From: G965267185 sp965267185
GTDB taxonomy: Bacteria; Pseudomonadota; Alphaproteobacteria; UBA6615
DNA length: 64,000 nucleotides
Direction: 5' to 3'
Assembly: GCA_965267185.1 (NCBI GenBank)
Contig: OZ253937.1
Span: 2,976,001 to 3,040,000, forward strand
The notes beneath the pieces are model-generated. The model was not told the origin of the DNA and made no database searches. It saw nothing but the letters and a program-made list of their open reading frames with translations. How positions within the stretch are numbered: the stretch's first letter is position 1; the number at the start of each line of letters is the position of its first letter. Of the stretch, positions 9,534 to 19,357 are shown one piece after another. A program made the translations under genes and the position numbers.

Positions 9534-10454
9534 TCAATTCTGCGCCGCTCCGCCGCGCCGCGGCCAATTGGTTATGGCAATTCCAGCGAGCACAATCACA
9601 AATCCGACAACCATCGACACGGTGACGGGTTCACCCAACAACGCTGCGCCCAACAACAGGGCCATAAGCGGGTTCATGGGCAGCGAAACCGCAACCAGCG
9701 TCGGCGTCGTATGGCGCAAGGCCCACAGCCATAACACGTAGGAGATCGCCGCGCCGAACAGACCGATGAAGCCGACGGCGAGCCAGCCCACCGCCGATAG
9801 GTCCGGACTCACGGTCGGCGCACCCAGCGCCTGGGCCACGACAAACAGTAGCGCCGTGCCGGGCAGCACCCCGGTCACAACAACGACGAGCGGGTCATGC
9901 ATGCGCAACCAGCGGTTCGACCAAACATTGTAGATTGCAGTAATAACCGCACCGAACAACACGATCAGATCGCCGATCCAGGCGGTTGGCGGCGCCGATC
10001 CCGCCTGGCCCAGTGCGACGACGACGCCCAAGCTCGCAACGATAATGCCAACCACTTTGAGGGCGGTCGGTCGTTCGGTGCGAAACAAGGCGGCAAGAGC
10101 CAGCGTTAAAAACGGCGTCGTCATGTAGGTCAGCGCCGCACGGCCCGAGGTCGTAAACGTTAGGGCGTTGGAAAAGAGAAACTGCAGACCGCCGAAAAAC
10201 ATTGCGCCCATGGCGCCAATAATGAGCAGCTCGCGGGGGCTTGGCCACCGGCGCGCGAGCGCCAAAGCAAGGGGGGTTAAAACCAACGCCGCTCCTGCAT
10301 TGCGCAGAAACGCAATTGTCGTGGGCTCGGTTTCCGTGACGAGAAATCGGATAGCAACGAACGACGAGCCGCCAAGTGCAGTCGACAAACACCCCGCCAG
10401 AGCGGCCCAAATCGCAAGGCGGCCAGCCATTGCCGCCGCGTCGTTTCCTGTCAT
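9534..10454 (-). CDS. EamA/DMT-family transporter
   Basis: A 306-residue protein with ten predicted membrane helices in two EamA repeats (PF00892). The first repeat shows LSTALGGSSFVAIRFLV and a TTPFLTLALAALF helix. The second starts near residue 155 and ends VSLPMNPLMALLLGAALLGEPVT, the classic repeat end with the Pro and GE residues. Families like this export amino acids or metabolites, but the substrate cannot be read here. The start is ATG at 10452-10454 (complement). It lies 91 nt after the gdh stop on the same strand. Confidence 0.9.
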   Translation of the reverse strand: MTGNDAAAMAGRLAIWAALAGCLSTALGGSSFVAIRFLVTETEPTTIAFLRNAGAALVLTPLALALARRWPSPRELLIIGAMGAMFFGGLQFLFSNALTFTTSGRAALTYMTTPFLTLALAALFRTERPTALKVVGIIVASLGVVVALGQAGSAPPTAWIGDLIVLFGAVITAIYNVWSNRWLRMHDPLVVVVTGVLPGTALLFVVAQALGAPTVSPDLSAVGWLAVGFIGLFGAAISYVLWLWALRHTTPTLVAVSLPMNPLMALLLGAALLGEPVTVSMVVGFVIVLAGIAITNWPRRGGAAQN

Positions 10455-10545
10455 ATGCGTCTGCCTGGATCGCGCAAAAAGGAAGAAGCCTTCTTAACGC
10501 AGCACCGAGAAGATTCCCATGTGCTCTCTAGCGCCGATCCCGGGG

Positions 10546-13500
10546 TCAGCTATTTACGAGTGAGCGGAATTGGGCATTCGCGACCGTTAGCATGGCCAGG
10601 TCGACCTGCCCAACGCCCCGCAGCTCATCGATGAGCTGATGCGAACGGGAGACCGCCCCATCATGGCTCTCGAGCCATAGTTCGATCAGTCCCGAAGCCG
10701 CCCGCTGATTGAGTTTGCCGCTGCCCGCCATGTCGAAAACACGCGTCGTCAATTGCGATTGATGGTTGTAGCTCTCATCGACGATTGCGGCCAACGCCAT
10801 CATTTCCCAGTCCGTTTCGGTGCTGACGCGTTTCGCGGCATGGCGGAGCCAGTCAATTCCCAACCGCGCCCCGATGGCGAAATACATCCGTCCGCAATCG
10901 ACCACCGGCACATCTGAACGCGACGCGATGCGCACGATATCGCCGGCGGCAGGAAGAACCTCGAGCCCGGCAATGCGGCCCGCCAACTCTTCCGGCACGT
11001 GCTCCGCCGCCAGGGTCGCGGTGCGGACAGCGATCGCGTTGTGATCGTCCTCGGCGACGATCTCCGGCATATGCTCCATAAGTTCAGCGATACCGCTCGC
11101 ATACTGCGCGATCGCTTTTTCAATGGAGATAGGTTTGGCGAGGTTTTCCAGGAACCACAATGTCATACGTTCCGCCAAGGTGGCCACATCGCCGATCATC
11201 TCGGTCTGCAACCGCGCCGGCACTTTATTATCGAGCGCCTCGATCGATCGCCATATGGGGCGCAGCTCAAACGCATCGCGCGCCACCACATAAGCGCGGG
11301 CAATATCCGCAGGGCCGGCAGCGGTCAATTCGCCCACGTTGTGCATAAACGTCGCGCCGACCCTGTTGACCAGCGAGTTCGTGACATAGGTCGCCACGAT
11401 CTCGCGCCGCAATCTGTGGTGTGCGATATGGTCAGCGAACTTCTTGCGTATGAGTTCGGGGAAATAGCGCGCCAAATCGCCGACGAGGTAAGGGTCGTCG
11501 GGCACGTCGGTGGGCAACAAGTCGCCGTACAACGCGAGTTTCGAATAGGCGAAGGTCACTGCGTATTCGGGCCGCGTCAGGCCCTGACCGTTCGCCAACC
11601 GATCGGCCATCTCCTCGTCGTCCGGCAGGTCTTCGATCGACCGGTCGAGCAAACCGCGGCGTTCGAGCGTACGCATGAATTGCCACTGCGAATCGAGCAG
11701 CTCCCCGGCTTTCGCTTCGGCCGAGGTAATGGCCTGAGTCTGTAGATAGTTGTCGTTAAGAACCAGATGCGCGACATCGTCGGTCATCGCATCCAATAAA
11801 TCATTGCGTTGCTTGACTGATATCTCGCCTTGCTCAACGGCGTCGTTGAGCACGATCTTGATGTTGACTTCGTGATCCGACGTATCGACGCCGGCCGAAT
11901 TGTCGATGAAGTCGGTGTTCAAACGACCGCCGGCGCTGGCGTATTCGATCCGCCCGAGCTGGGTTATGGCCAGGTTGGCACCTTCGCCGAGAACCTTACA
12001 CCGCAATTCCCGGCCGTCTACCCGCACCGCGTCGTTGCTCCGGTCGTCGGCATCGGCATCGGTTTCGCGGGACGACTTGATGTAAGTCCCGATTCCGCCG
12101 AACCACAGCAGATCGATCTCGCTCGTCAGCATCGAGCGGATCAGCTCGTTCGGCGTCACTTCGTCTTGCTCAATGCCGAACAGCGCCTTCATCGCGGCGG
12201 TAACCTTGATCGACTTTGCCTTGCGGTCGAAAACTCCGCCGCCCTTCGAAATAAGCTTGGCGTCGTAGTCGCTCCAGCTTGAACGCGGCAATCGGAACAA
12301 CCGCCGCCGTTCGGCATGGCTTTTCGCCGGATCGGGATCGGGGTCGACAAAGATATGCAAATGGTTGAAAGCGCCAACGAGCTTGGTGTGCTTCGACAGC
12401 AGCATGCCGTTGCCAAAGACGTCGCCGGACATGTCGCCAACACCCACCGCGGTGAATGCCTCGCGCTGGATGTCGCGGCCGATTTCACGGAAATGACGTT
12501 TGACCGACTCCCAGGCGCCCCGCGCGGTGATACCCATTTTCTTGTGATCGTATCCCACCGAGCCACCGGACGCATAAGCATCGCCCAACCAAAAGCCGTA
12601 CGACTCGCTAATACCGTTCGCGATGTCGGAGAATGTCGCGGTGCCTTTGTCGGCGGCCACCACGAGATAAGGGTCGTCATCGTCGTAACGGACGACGTCG
12701 TCGGGCGGAACGATCTTTCCGCCCGTTAGATTGTCGGTCAGATCCAGCATGCCCGCCATCAAGGTGGAGTAACAGGCAATCACTTCCGACATCGTCGCTT
12801 CGCGGTCCGCAGCCGCGTCGCCGGTTGGCGCCGGCAAGCGCTTGCACACGAAGCCGCCTTTTGAACCAACCGGCACGATAACGGCGTTTTTCACCATCTG
12901 AGCTTTCTGCAAGCCCAACACCTCGGTGCGAAAATCCTCCCGCCGGTCCGACCAGCGGATACCACCGCGCGCCACATCACCACCGCGCAGATGGCACCCC
13001 TCCATACGCGGACTATAAACGAAGACCTCCTTCATCGGCCGTGGCTCGGGCAGACCGTCGACGGCGCGGCTGTCTATCTTGAACGAGAGGTACGGTTTCT
13101 CTTCGCCCGTCTCGTCCAGCTGGAAGAAATTGGTTCGCATAGTCGCGCCGACCGCGTTGGCAAACCGGCGGATAATTCTGTCCTCATCGAGATTGGATAC
13201 ATTCTCCAACGCATCGACGATTTTGCGGTTCAGCTCATCGGCCTTGCGCTTCACGGCCTTCGCACGGTTTTTCGGGTGAAGCTGAAACCGGGTATGAAAG
13301 AGATCGATGATTAGGCGAGCGAGCACCGGGTTATTGGCAAGCGTCTCTTCCATATAAGGTTGCGAAAAGGGGATGCGCGCCTGCAACAGGAACTTGCAGT
13401 AGGCACGCAGAATAACGACATCGCGCCACTCCAGACCCGCGCCGAGAACCAGCTTGTTGAACCCGTCGTCGCCGACCGAGCCGTTAAAGACTCGCGCGAA

Positions 13501-15432
13501 GGTTTGATGAAACTTTTCGCGGACGGATTTGAGATCCACATCTTCGCCGGAAGGGATGCGCAGACTGAAATCGTGAATCCAGACAGAGCCACTGCCATCG
13601 CCGTAGCGGTAGGAAACCTCAGAAGGTTCCTCGCCAACGACCTTAAGGCCCATATTTTCAAGCATCGGCAGCACGTCGGACAACGGCAGCGACGTGGAGT
13701 CATGATACAGCTTCAGTTGTAGGGCGCCGGCTTCATCATCGTCACGCCGGTACAAGTTCAAACCGAGCTCGCCCGTCAGGCGAACTTCGTCGATGTGGTC
13801 GATGTCGGCCACCACCGCTTCCGGCATGTGGCGTTCCTGGTATCCCAGGCTGAATGCATCGCCGTAGCGTTCGAACAAAAGAAGACCCGTGCTCTCACCC
13901 TCGGACTCGATGAGAGCATCGCGCAGATTGTCGCTCCAAGACCGCGCTGCCTCGCGCAACGCCACCTCGATATCATCGATCTTGTAGGCGGGAATTCCGG
14001 AAGGGTCGGCTTTTATGATGTAGAGGATCCGCGCCAACACGGATTCGGTGCTGAATTCCGGCGAAAATGCGACCGTCGTTCCGTTGAATTTCGCTTCCAG
14101 AATATCCGCTAACTTGCGGCGCAGGTTGGTGTCGTATCGCTCGCGCGGCACGAACACCAACGCCGTTAAATAACGTTGAAACGGGTCTTCGCGAACGAAC
14201 AGCGCCGTATGCTGGCGTTCCTGCAAATGCAGGATCCCCATGGCATTGTCGAATAGGGTATCGGAGTCAATCTGCCACAGCTCGTCGCGCGGATAATTCT
14301 CCAGTATATGCGCCAGCGCTTTGGCGTCGTGGCTACTTGGCGGAAATCCGGCACGTGACAGCGCGTTCGCCACCTTCTGACGCAAAAGCGGAATGTTGAC
14401 CGGTGAACGGCTGTAGGCCGCCGATGTAAACAGGCCTACGATCATTCGCTCGCCGACCACCTTGCCAGCATCGTCGAACTTCTTGACACCTATAACGTCC
14501 ATATGGACGCGCCGATGTACCGTAGAACGCCGGTTCGCCTTGGTGAGCATCAACAACTGGGGTTGACGCATGAAGACACGAATCTCGCTCGGTAGCGGCT
14601 CATTGTCGGCCCAGCTTTCGAAAATAGTACGGTCGGCATCGCGCAAAACACCGAGCGCGCCCGATGCCGCCTTTAGTTTTTGGCTCTTGCCAGTGCCGAC
14701 GTGATCGTATTCGCGATATCCCAGGAAGGTGAAATGGTCATCAGCGATCCATTCGAGGAAGGCTTCCGCCTCTTTCACGTCCTCCAAGGGCAGCTGTGGC
14801 GGCTGAGCCCGTAATCCTTCGAGTATATCGTTGGCCGCATCGCACATTTTCGGCCAGTCCTCGACGGCCGCACGAATGTCCTCCAGAACGCGCTCTAGCT
14901 GCGCCGTAATATGAGCGATCCGGGCAGGGTCGGTCTGCTCGTTGACCTCGAAATGCATGAAGCTTTCGCGTTTGCATTCGGTCGGCTCGCCGTTGGGCGC
15001 CCCGGTGCAGTCGAGCAGCTTGCCCGTCTTATCCCGCGCAATATTGACGATCGGATGGATGACCAGATGTACCGTCAGGCCTTGATAGTTCAATTCTGCG
15101 GTGATCGAGTCGACCAGGAACGGCATATCGTCGTTCAGGATTTCGATGACGGTGTGGCCGGTTCGCCATCCATGCTCTTTTTCGGAGGGATTAAAAATCC
15201 GGATTTTTGGCTTTCCGGGTTTGCGTTTCTGCGCAAATCTCCAGAACGAAGATACCGCGCCGTAAAGATTGCCCGCATCTTGTTGCACAACGTCCGCCGG
15301 CGGGACATTCGCGTAGTAGGTGCGCACGAAGATCTCGGCGATATCGCCGCTGCGGCCCTTGAATTCGCTACGGGCCTTCTGCGCGACTTTATCGATCAGT
15401 TCTTTGCGGCGCGTATCAATGCGCGGGGTCAT
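10546..15432 (-). CDS. gdhB: NAD-specific glutamate dehydrogenase, large (180-kDa) class
   Basis: A 1628-residue enzyme of the large NAD-GDH class (PF05088), which converts glutamate to 2-oxoglutarate and ammonia in catabolism. The N-terminal ACT-like regulatory part includes VIEILNDDMPFLVDSI near residue 96. The catalytic core begins near 790 with GGDVARGGIRWSDRREDFRTEV and KNAVIVPVGSKGGFV, giving the substrate-binding Lys. GVGDMSGDVFGNG marks the dinucleotide-binding region. Length fits family members of about 1600 residues. The start is ATG at 15430-15432 (complement). A palindrome and promoter-like boxes lie about 100 nt upstream. GlnK/AmtB are elsewhere in the window, consistent with active nitrogen metabolism. 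Confidence 0.96.
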   Translation of the reverse strand: MTPRIDTRRKELIDKVAQKARSEFKGRSGDIAEIFVRTYYANVPPADVVQQDAGNLYGAVSSFWRFAQKRKPGKPKIRIFNPSEKEHGWRTGHTVIEILNDDMPFLVDSITAELNYQGLTVHLVIHPIVNIARDKTGKLLDCTGAPNGEPTECKRESFMHFEVNEQTDPARIAHITAQLERVLEDIRAAVEDWPKMCDAANDILEGLRAQPPQLPLEDVKEAEAFLEWIADDHFTFLGYREYDHVGTGKSQKLKAASGALGVLRDADRTIFESWADNEPLPSEIRVFMRQPQLLMLTKANRRSTVHRRVHMDVIGVKKFDDAGKVVGERMIVGLFTSAAYSRSPVNIPLLRQKVANALSRAGFPPSSHDAKALAHILENYPRDELWQIDSDTLFDNAMGILHLQERQHTALFVREDPFQRYLTALVFVPRERYDTNLRRKLADILEAKFNGTTVAFSPEFSTESVLARILYIIKADPSGIPAYKIDDIEVALREAARSWSDNLRDALIESEGESTGLLLFERYGDAFSLGYQERHMPEAVVADIDHIDEVRLTGELGLNLYRRDDDEAGALQLKLYHDSTSLPLSDVLPMLENMGLKVVGEEPSEVSYRYGDGSGSVWIHDFSLRIPSGEDVDLKSVREKFHQTFARVFNGSVGDDGFNKLVLGAGLEWRDVVILRAYCKFLLQARIPFSQPYMEETLANNPVLARLIIDLFHTRFQLHPKNRAKAVKRKADELNRKIVDALENVSNLDEDRIIRRFANAVGATMRTNFFQLDETGEEKPYLSFKIDSRAVDGLPEPRPMKEVFVYSPRMEGCHLRGGDVARGGIRWSDRREDFRTEVLGLQKAQMVKNAVIVPVGSKGGFVCKRLPAPTGDAAADREATMSEVIACYSTLMAGMLDLTDNLTGGKIVPPDDVVRYDDDDPYLVVAADKGTATFSDIANGISESYGFWLGDAYASGGSVGYDHKKMGITARGAWESVKRHFREIGRDIQREAFTAVGVGDMSGDVFGNGMLLSKHTKLVGAFNHLHIFVDPDPDPAKSHAERRRLFRLPRSSWSDYDAKLISKGGGVFDRKAKSIKVTAAMKALFGIEQDEVTPNELIRSMLTSEIDLLWFGGIGTYIKSSRETDADADDRSNDAVRVDGRELRCKVLGEGANLAITQLGRIEYASAGGRLNTDFIDNSAGVDTSDHEVNIKIVLNDAVEQGEISVKQRNDLLDAMTDDVAHLVLNDNYLQTQAITSAEAKAGELLDSQWQFMRTLERRGLLDRSIEDLPDDEEMADRLANGQGLTRPEYAVTFAYSKLALYGDLLPTDVPDDPYLVGDLARYFPELIRKKFADHIAHHRLRREIVATYVTNSLVNRVGATFMHNVGELTAAGPADIARAYVVARDAFELRPIWRSIEALDNKVPARLQTEMIGDVATLAERMTLWFLENLAKPISIEKAIAQYASGIAELMEHMPEIVAEDDHNAIAVRTATLAAEHVPEELAGRIAGLEVLPAAGDIVRIASRSDVPVVDCGRMYFAIGARLGIDWLRHAAKRVSTETDWEMMALAAIVDESYNHQSQLTTRVFDMAGSGKLNQRAASGLIELWLESHDGAVSRSHQLIDELRGVGQVDLAMLTVANAQFRSLVNS

Positions 15433-15517
15433 CTAACGTTACTCCCTTTCGGGTTTTCTACCCACCGGTCTAAAGGTCTGCAAAGGCCCGCAAGTAGAAG
15501 GTACCAACGTAACCACG

Positions 15518-15558
15518 AATAGAAAAAACATAGTTAACAAAGGCAACAATTTGTTAAC
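15518..15558 (-). promoter_or_regulatory. Candidate gdhB promoter with overlapping palindrome
   Basis: A perfect 9-bp inverted repeat, GTTAACAAA (15533-15541) and TTTGTTAAC (15550-15558), separated by 8 nt. Read on the minus strand, a TTGCCT box (complement of 15541-15546) and a TCTATT box (complement of 15518-15523) sit 17 nt apart, each matching sigma-70 consensus at 4 of 6 positions. The palindrome overlaps the -35 box and could be a repressor or activator site. Tentative: only the repeat is certain. Confidence 0.4.
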
Positions 15559-15686
15559 CATATTCCGCATAAATATGCATGCCTATTGCATAGTGTATTG
15601 CGCGTCGGCGACACGAAAACGACACCGAGGGCCGTAGATTTTCCTGGAGATGTGGGACAAACCAGGTAGATCACGCACTACACAGC

Positions 15687-15717
15687 AAAAAAGGGGGTGG
15701 CGAATATGCCACCCCCT
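15687..15717 (-). terminator. Rho-independent terminator of the binding-protein gene
   Basis: Perfect 9-bp stem GGGGGTGGC (15693-15701) and GCCACCCCC (15708-15716) with a 6-nt loop. On the minus strand the stem is followed by a run of T (complement of AAAAAA at 15687-15692). It lies 45 nt past the stop of the minus-strand gene ending at 15761. Confidence 0.9.
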
Positions 15718-15760
15718 TTCTCGTGCCAGCCTAAATGCCGGCGGCAACTAGTTCTTCCAA

Positions 15761-17215
15761 TCAGGCCGTATCGACCGACGGGAACAGCGACTTGTAGGTC
15801 GCCAACTCTTCCTTCAGCCGGCGCTTGCCGATACGGCGGATCGTGCGCTTCCAGGCGGCTTCGGTATCCCGAACCACCTGCTTGGCCGTCTTGTCACCGG
15901 TGTAAGCTTCGGAGACGTTCCGCTTGAACTCGGTTTCGAACTCGAGCAGACCGGTCATGAAGATCGGTGGCGTGGTGACTTTCAAGTTGCGATTAATCGC
16001 GTCCATACCACCCGGTGTATAAGTCGCAAACGGCTTCGACCCCGGCTTGAAGTGATCCACATGCCACGGATCGTGGAACGTGTTCACCGGATCGCCGACG
16101 ATTATCGAGCTGTTCGCCGCCGTCGCCATGTACATCGCCAAGTGGGCCATCTGCGCCTTGCGCGGGCTATGCCGGTTGACGACGACCGCAACGATAGGCG
16201 CCGAAATCGACCGGTGCACTTGCTTGCCGCTGAAGTTCGAACCCGGCACCAGGCCGTAGTTCCACATACCGGCCGTCTTCGACTTCTCCGGATTTTCGGC
16301 CAGCGCGATGATGCCGTCCCAGTACTGGCAGGAGAAAGCATTACCGTTGATGATCCGCGGGATCATCTGCGGGGTACCCCAACCAGCCGCTTCCGGATGC
16401 GAAGCCGACTTTACGTTCAGGAAGGTCTGAACCGCATACTCGCCTTCCGGCGTATCGATTGTCGGGTTCATGTCATCATCGAACGGGAATCCGCCGGCGC
16501 TATATAGATACATATAGATCCACGCCAAGCTCGACCCGCGGTCGCGCAAGTTAGCCGAACCCCAAAGATTGTCGTCGGGGCGGGTGAAGAAGTTCATGAG
16601 TTCGAGTTCTTCTTCCCACGTCTTCGGCCACGTCATCTCCCGGCCATGCTTATCGGCGAAAGCCTTCTTCTCGTCCGGGTTCTCGAACAGATCCTTGCGG
16701 ATGAACTGCACATGAACATTACCGTCGGTGGGCATACCGTAGGTCTTGCCCTTGTAGGTCATAAACTTGCCGAAATCGCCGACAGCGTTGATCTTGAACC
16801 CGGCCGCTTCCATGTAGTCATCCAGCGGCTCCAGCAAACCGGCCGACGCCAGCGACGGGATCATGTTGGAATCGAGATGGAAGAAATCGAACTCAGGTGA
16901 TTTCGACAACGCCTCAGCCATCGCACGCTGCGGGATATCGAAGGTACTGATGTCCTGAATCTTCGGCAGGCTGATGCCAGTCGCCTCTTGGAATGCTCCA
17001 ACGACCGGCGAAATGGCAACCTGATAGTTTGCCCACAAAATACCGGTTAGCTCAGTCGCCCCCAGCTTCTTAGCGCTGGCGATGATGCGGTCTTCCTCCG
17101 CGCCAGCAAGTGCCGGCGAGGTCAGCGCAGTCGGCAGCGCACCTGTCGCGGCCGCTAACGCACCCGCCTTCATAATCTGGCGGCGCGATAGGTCTGCCCA
17201 TTTAATTTTTTTCAC
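15761..17215 (-). CDS. Tat-exported ABC-type solute-binding protein (family 1), orphan
   Basis: A 484-residue extracellular solute-binding protein (SBP family 1 type). The N-terminus has the twin-arginine motif SRRQIMKAG (residues 10-18), then an Ala-rich hydrophobic stretch and a cleavage-like ALAGA site near 38, so it should be exported folded by Tat. The mature part shows a sugar-type SBP layout, with FHLDSNMIPSLASAGLLEPLDDYM near 108-131 and a long C-terminal helix pair. Start is GTG at 17213-17215 (complement), with GGGAGG about 8 nt before it. No ABC permease or ATPase lies beside it. Instead it faces a TTT transporter operon across 492 nt. Its substrate is unknown; sugars, polyols or polyamines are possible. 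Confidence 0.85.
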   Translation of the reverse strand: MKKIKWADLSRRQIMKAGALAAATGALPTALTSPALAGAEEDRIIASAKKLGATELTGILWANYQVAISPVVGAFQEATGISLPKIQDISTFDIPQRAMAEALSKSPEFDFFHLDSNMIPSLASAGLLEPLDDYMEAAGFKINAVGDFGKFMTYKGKTYGMPTDGNVHVQFIRKDLFENPDEKKAFADKHGREMTWPKTWEEELELMNFFTRPDDNLWGSANLRDRGSSLAWIYMYLYSAGGFPFDDDMNPTIDTPEGEYAVQTFLNVKSASHPEAAGWGTPQMIPRIINGNAFSCQYWDGIIALAENPEKSKTAGMWNYGLVPGSNFSGKQVHRSISAPIVAVVVNRHSPRKAQMAHLAMYMATAANSSIIVGDPVNTFHDPWHVDHFKPGSKPFATYTPGGMDAINRNLKVTTPPIFMTGLLEFETEFKRNVSEAYTGDKTAKQVVRDTEAAWKRTIRRIGKRRLKEELATYKSLFPSVDTA

Positions 17216-17707
17216 TGTGTGTCCTCCCTGTTGACGATTGGTTGACTAGCAAGTCCCTGTCCAAACGGTGGTGAAACTATATCACTTCTGGAAAACAATT
17301 CCACTTTTAGAGAACTGTGCTTTAACCCCCAAAACTCCCAAGACACTAGCCGCCCACCGATGGAAACGCTGCATGTGCGACGGCCACTTGACGCAGCGAC
17401 ATAGCAAGCTCGTTCTCCGCTATGCCGCGCAACTAATATATCAGCTCGCGCGAAATGCACCACATTGGGAAATGACTCGATGCGTTCACGAAAACGCCAT
17501 CAACGCGAATCCCACGAGGCTAGGCGGTGCAAACACTCTTCCACGACGGACACAAATCAATTTCTTGACTGTCCAGAAGTTGCAGCGGTAGCTTTAAACG
17601 TCATGTGTATCGGAATTTGAGTCCTGTGAATGCATCGTGACGGTGCGACTCATAGCGGCACAAACAGAACCATTAACAATCTCCGGTACGTACATAGGGA
17701 GAGCGCA
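17216..17707. other. Divergent intergenic region between the orphan SBP and tctC
   Basis: 492 nt with no credible gene: open frames here lack ribosome sites and coding bias. It should carry both divergent promoters. On the plus strand a TTGACT box (17565-17570) and a TAGCTT box (17589-17594), 18 nt apart, could drive tctC with a ~115-nt leader. This is a weak match. The region is visibly less GC-rich than the coding sequence around it. Confidence 0.6.
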
Positions 17708-18709
17708 ATGTTGAAAGTCCAAAAGTATCTATGCGCAGTTATCGCTACAGTTGCGATGGCCGGCGTAAGTTTGTTCGGCGCCACCAGCGCACACGCACAA
17801 GGTAAATTCCCGAGCGAGCCGGTGATCATACAAGTACCGTTCTCACCGGGCGGCGGCGCGGATCGCACATTCCGTCTGTTTGCACCATATCTTTCGCAAG
17901 AATTGGGCGTACCGGTGAAAGTCACCAACGTCGCCGGCGGCGGCGGCTGGGTGTCGTGGAGCCAGGTTACCAATGAGTGGGATGGTGAGAAGGACGACCA
18001 CAAACTGGCCGTCGTGAATATCCCGCATATTTTCTCGATGCTGAATCCGCAGATGAAGCGTAAGGAGACCTTGGAGTCCTTCAACTTCCTGGCCTGGCAT
18101 TCCTACGATCCAGGACTGTGGCTGGTTCGCTGGGACGATGACCGCTTCAAGAGCCTGAGCGACGTCATCGAATACGCCAAATCCAAACCCGTTGTTGTTG
18201 CGGTTGGCAGCCATGGCGGCGACGACCATGTCGGCATGGCTTTCGCGGCTAAGTCCGTTCCCGAACTGGGCAACGTAAAAATGTTGTTTAGCGACACGGG
18301 CGACAACGGCAAGATCCAACAGCTGCTCGGCAAGACCGCCGATATGGTGGCCGGTAACGTTGGCTTCTACGTCAACGGCGTGATGGAGCGTAAGATGCGG
18401 CCCATCAGCGTCTTGCACGACGAGCCTTGGATCGTTCTGCCAAGCGTGCCGACGTTCCAGGAAGTCACGGGCGCCCCGAATATCACCTATGCGGGCCGCA
18501 CGCTGGCAACGGCAAATGGCCTAGCGGACGAGAAGCGGGCGGTTTACCTGGCGGCCATTGAGCGGGCGATGAACAACCCCGAATATCAGCAGAAGGAACG
18601 GGCGAACCGGAACTTCCTGATGTTCCGTCAAGGCGACGAAATGTGGGAGTTGTTGCGCGCGGGCCAAAAGGTCGCCGAACGGGCGGCTTACTGGGAAGAA
18701 TCACAGTAG
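17708..18709 (+). CDS. tctC: Tripartite tricarboxylate transporter substrate-binding protein (TctC family)
   Basis: A 333-residue Bug/TctC-type periplasmic binding protein, the ligand receptor of a TTT secondary transporter. A Sec signal peptide (KYLCAVIATVAMAGVSLFG, then TSAHAQG) ends near residue 31. The mature part begins FPSEPVIIQVPFSPGGGADR, the TctC-type N-terminal ligand loop. ATG 17708 is chosen over an upstream in-frame ATG because AGGGAGAG lies 5-8 nt before it and the signal peptide starts there. It is followed by tctB and tctA in the same direction, making a complete TTT set. The ligand is likely a carboxylate but is not identifiable. Confidence 0.92.
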   Translation: MLKVQKYLCAVIATVAMAGVSLFGATSAHAQGKFPSEPVIIQVPFSPGGGADRTFRLFAPYLSQELGVPVKVTNVAGGGGWVSWSQVTNEWDGEKDDHKLAVVNIPHIFSMLNPQMKRKETLESFNFLAWHSYDPGLWLVRWDDDRFKSLSDVIEYAKSKPVVVAVGSHGGDDHVGMAFAAKSVPELGNVKMLFSDTGDNGKIQQLLGKTADMVAGNVGFYVNGVMERKMRPISVLHDEPWIVLPSVPTFQEVTGAPNITYAGRTLATANGLADEKRAVYLAAIERAMNNPEYQQKERANRNFLMFRQGDEMWELLRAGQKVAERAAYWEESQ

Positions 18710-18852
18710 CCGATCGACCCTATAAACGTTGATTGCACGACCGCCGCTCTCCACCGGTAGCAGGATGGGGAGCGGCGGCTGCAATCGCTTCACAAGCACT
18801 TGGACGTGAGGCACCGGCTAAACGTTCAACAGAAAAACGTGGAATCCGCTTA

Positions 18853-19305
18853 ATGCGTATGAGCAAACTTGCCGCCGAGCGCCTAACTGCGATCGGAATG
18901 ATTGTCGTAGCGCTCATTTTCCTGGTCCAATCCATTGGCTGGCCGGGCACGTCGGGCGCCTTTCCGCAATTCACCGAGTACATGATCATCTTGCTTGCGT
19001 TGATCATGCTCGCTCGCAGTTTCGTGACGAAAGACAAGAAGTACGAAGGCACGGTTACGTTCGACTTCTCTTACACGGCCCTCAAGCCGTTATATGTCAT
19101 GGGCGTTGGGATAATTTACGCCTTCGCCATTTTCGAGGTGGGCTTCTACGTCTCGTCATTCATCTTCTACTTCCTCGTCACCTACATGACCGGAATTCGC
19201 AACTTCAAGGTCATGGCCTCCGTCGCGGCTGTGCTGTTTCCGATCATGTATCTGTTTTTCACCGTCGCCCTGGGCGCCGACCTACCCGAGGGATTCCTCA
19301 TATGA
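18853..19305 (+). CDS. tctB: TTT transporter small membrane subunit (TctB family)
   Basis: A 150-residue protein with four hydrophobic helices, fitting TctB (PF07331), the poorly conserved small subunit of TTT transporters. First helix AIGMIVVALIFLVQSIGW near residues 14-31. The last helices are VMASVAAVLFPIMYLFFTVAL near 118-138. A LPEG motif at the C-terminus (ADLPEGFLI) is usual in the family. ATG 18853 is used, though an ATG two codons later is equally good. The longer frame starting at 18733 would add a non-membrane stretch and is unlikely. Lies 143 nt after tctC and 52 nt before tctA. Confidence 0.88.
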   Translation: MRMSKLAAERLTAIGMIVVALIFLVQSIGWPGTSGAFPQFTEYMIILLALIMLARSFVTKDKKYEGTVTFDFSYTALKPLYVMGVGIIYAFAIFEVGFYVSSFIFYFLVTYMTGIRNFKVMASVAAVLFPIMYLFFTVALGADLPEGFLI

Positions 19306-19357
19306 TTGCCTCGTTTGACGACGTGACCCTAATGTTTGATCGCGGGGACTAAAGGCT

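Larger units (their letters stand above)
15433..15760. other. Intergenic region between gdhB and the orphan binding-protein gene
   Basis: 328 nt without a convincing gene. It is AT-rich in 15520-15600 compared with its surroundings. It holds the gdhB promoter region with a palindrome (15533-15558) and, at the other end, the terminator of the minus-strand binding-protein gene (15689-15717). Both flanking genes are on the minus strand. Confidence 0.7.

Noticed and set aside
15533..15558. CtrA-type TTAA-N7-TTAA box upstream of gdhB
   Set aside because: The two TTAA halves are 16 nt apart, not 7, so it is described only as a palindrome.
17268..17591. A 107-codon frame in the SBP-tctC divergent gap
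   Set aside because: No ribosome site, poor codon bias for this genome, and it overlaps the region expected to hold both promoters.
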